Positions 44,215 to 45,000 of a stretch of 45,000 nt of DNA are shown piece by piece (positions within the stretch are counted from its first letter, which is position 1; each line of letters begins with the position of its first letter). The translations under genes were made by a program, and so were the position numbers. The stretch comes from Cristatella mucedo (lineage: Eukaryota; Bryozoa; Phylactolaemata; Cristatellidae). The stretch spans positions 887,501 through 932,500 of the forward strand of contig WPIO01000041.1 of the NCBI GenBank assembly GCA_009760855.2. The letters are read 5' to 3'. A model generated the notes under the pieces. That model did no database searches, had not been told where the DNA came from, and saw only the letters and a program-made list of their open reading frames with translations.

Positions 44215-45000
44215 AGTCGGCGACCACGGACCGCGGCTCGATGTCGTACCTGCTCCGGCGTCCTCGCGGCGTCCTTCGTCCGCTCCGCGTCGCGCTCCCC
44301 TTGAACCCGTGCGCTGGCGCTGCCGCAGCGACGGCTGACGATGGATTGACACCGCGGCGCCGCGGCCGGGGCGGGAAGATCGGGGTCGGACTGCGGCCGA
44401 GGGCGCGGGCAGCCGATTCGCGCCGCAAGCTCCGCCCGCCCACCTGTCCCTACTACTTCGGTAACTAGATACTGCAACCGCACTCAGACCGCTGCGCGTC
44501 GGCGTCATAATGGGATTACAACGCGAGCAGCGGCGGCGGAGGCGGCGGCGGCGGAGTGGCCCGCCGCCAGAAAACTCGCATCTCGAGTTCAGCGGGTTTG
44601 TTTACTCCCGTCCGTGCCCGATTAGACAGGGACGCGCTCGGCTAGATTATAGGGGGCGCCAGGGCTGAGCGTCGGACGCGCCGTGTTTGCCGACGGCGGC
44701 GGAGCATTGGACTCGGTGAACGGGCGCGCCGGTGCGCGGCCGCTTGACGAGAAAGTGCGCTGCTCGGCCGATGCGCGGCCGCGAAGCTCTCGCTGCCCGA
44801 GAGCTGCGCTCGCGCGTGGACGGCGAACATTACGCAACTCGCTGCTCGCTGACGCTCGCCGAGCTGCTGGTCTTAGGCCAGCTGCTGCGCCTTCGAGCGC
44901 GCGCAGAGGATAGATCGCGTTCGTTTTGCGAGGATGCCATTCGCCTGTCAACGGCTCCTCGGGAATGCAAGTCCTCGCTTTAAAGCGGCTAGTGGATGGA

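Larger units (their letters stand above)
42700..45000. other. GC-rich island around the dynein light chain gene
   Basis: From about 42700 onward the sequence becomes very rich in G, C and CG dinucleotides, in contrast to the AT-rich repeats to the left. It contains the Tctex1-type gene, (CGCT)n at 42925-42950, and two perfect 22-bp inverted repeats. Many overlapping open frames here are effects of composition. The 44000-45000 part has no gene I recognise; on the minus strand it would be the upstream or promoter side of the light chain gene. Confidence 0.7.

Noticed and set aside
43948-44951. Minus-strand frames of 75-186 codons upstream of the dynein light chain gene
   Set aside because: Extreme GC content removes stops in all frames. 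Products are Arg/Ala-rich without a domain. One of them could contain a 5' exon of the light chain gene, but nothing selects it.

Overview
This window is nuclear DNA from a multicellular animal. The evidence is spliced genes with GT/AG introns for well-known animal proteins, CR1/L2-type LINE retrotransposons, tRNA-derived SINEs and abundant microsatellites. I see nothing bacterial: no operons, no CRISPR array, no phage. The species cannot be fixed from the sequence. Base composition, repeat types and protein divergence fit a non-mammalian animal, such as a marine invertebrate or basal chordate.

Three host genes can be read. (1) At about 2608-6770 (+) lie the last five coding exons of a hydroxyacid/glycolate oxidase of the FMN-dependent HAO family. 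All intron phases agree (199 codons including stop), and a poly(A) signal sits at 6990. A broken duplicate of the first of these exons lies upstream at 238-384. (2) At 22311-34359 (+) is a complete ACBD3/GCP60 gene. Nine exons join without a phase conflict into a 504-residue Golgi adaptor with an acyl-CoA-binding domain, a charged coiled coil, a Gln-rich region and a GOLD domain. (3) At 43371-43973 (-) is a Tctex1-type dynein light chain, read as one exon in a GC-rich island at the right end.

The rest is largely repeats. At least a dozen copies or fragments of one CR1/L2-like LINE occur on both strands, nearly all 5'-truncated. The longest RT-containing copy sits inside an ACBD3 intron at about 29113-30854. 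Two tRNA-derived SINE families are interspersed. One of them ends in the same hairpin-forming 3' tail as the LINE, the pattern expected of a SINE/LINE partnership. A decayed DNA transposon with a transposase-like pseudogene occupies about 13666-16641 (-), carries candidate terminal inverted repeats and has been hit by a SINE.

Region by region: 1-2560 is repeats plus the pseudo-exon and an E-box-containing 17-bp array. 2608-7000 is HAO, with a GA-rich minisatellite in its last intron. 7200-11780 is LINE debris. 11785-13335 is an 18-bp-based higher-order repeat. 13540-16820 is the DNA transposon and a SINE. 17320-22160 is mostly unassigned. 22311-35180 is ACBD3. 36600-41850 is SINE and LINE debris. 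42700-45000 is the GC-rich island. The host genes do not form an evident pathway; they are neighbours in a repeat-rich chromosome segment. The most interesting signals are the shared LINE/SINE 3' hairpin, the higher-order repeat, the nested transposon, and several long perfect inverted repeats.
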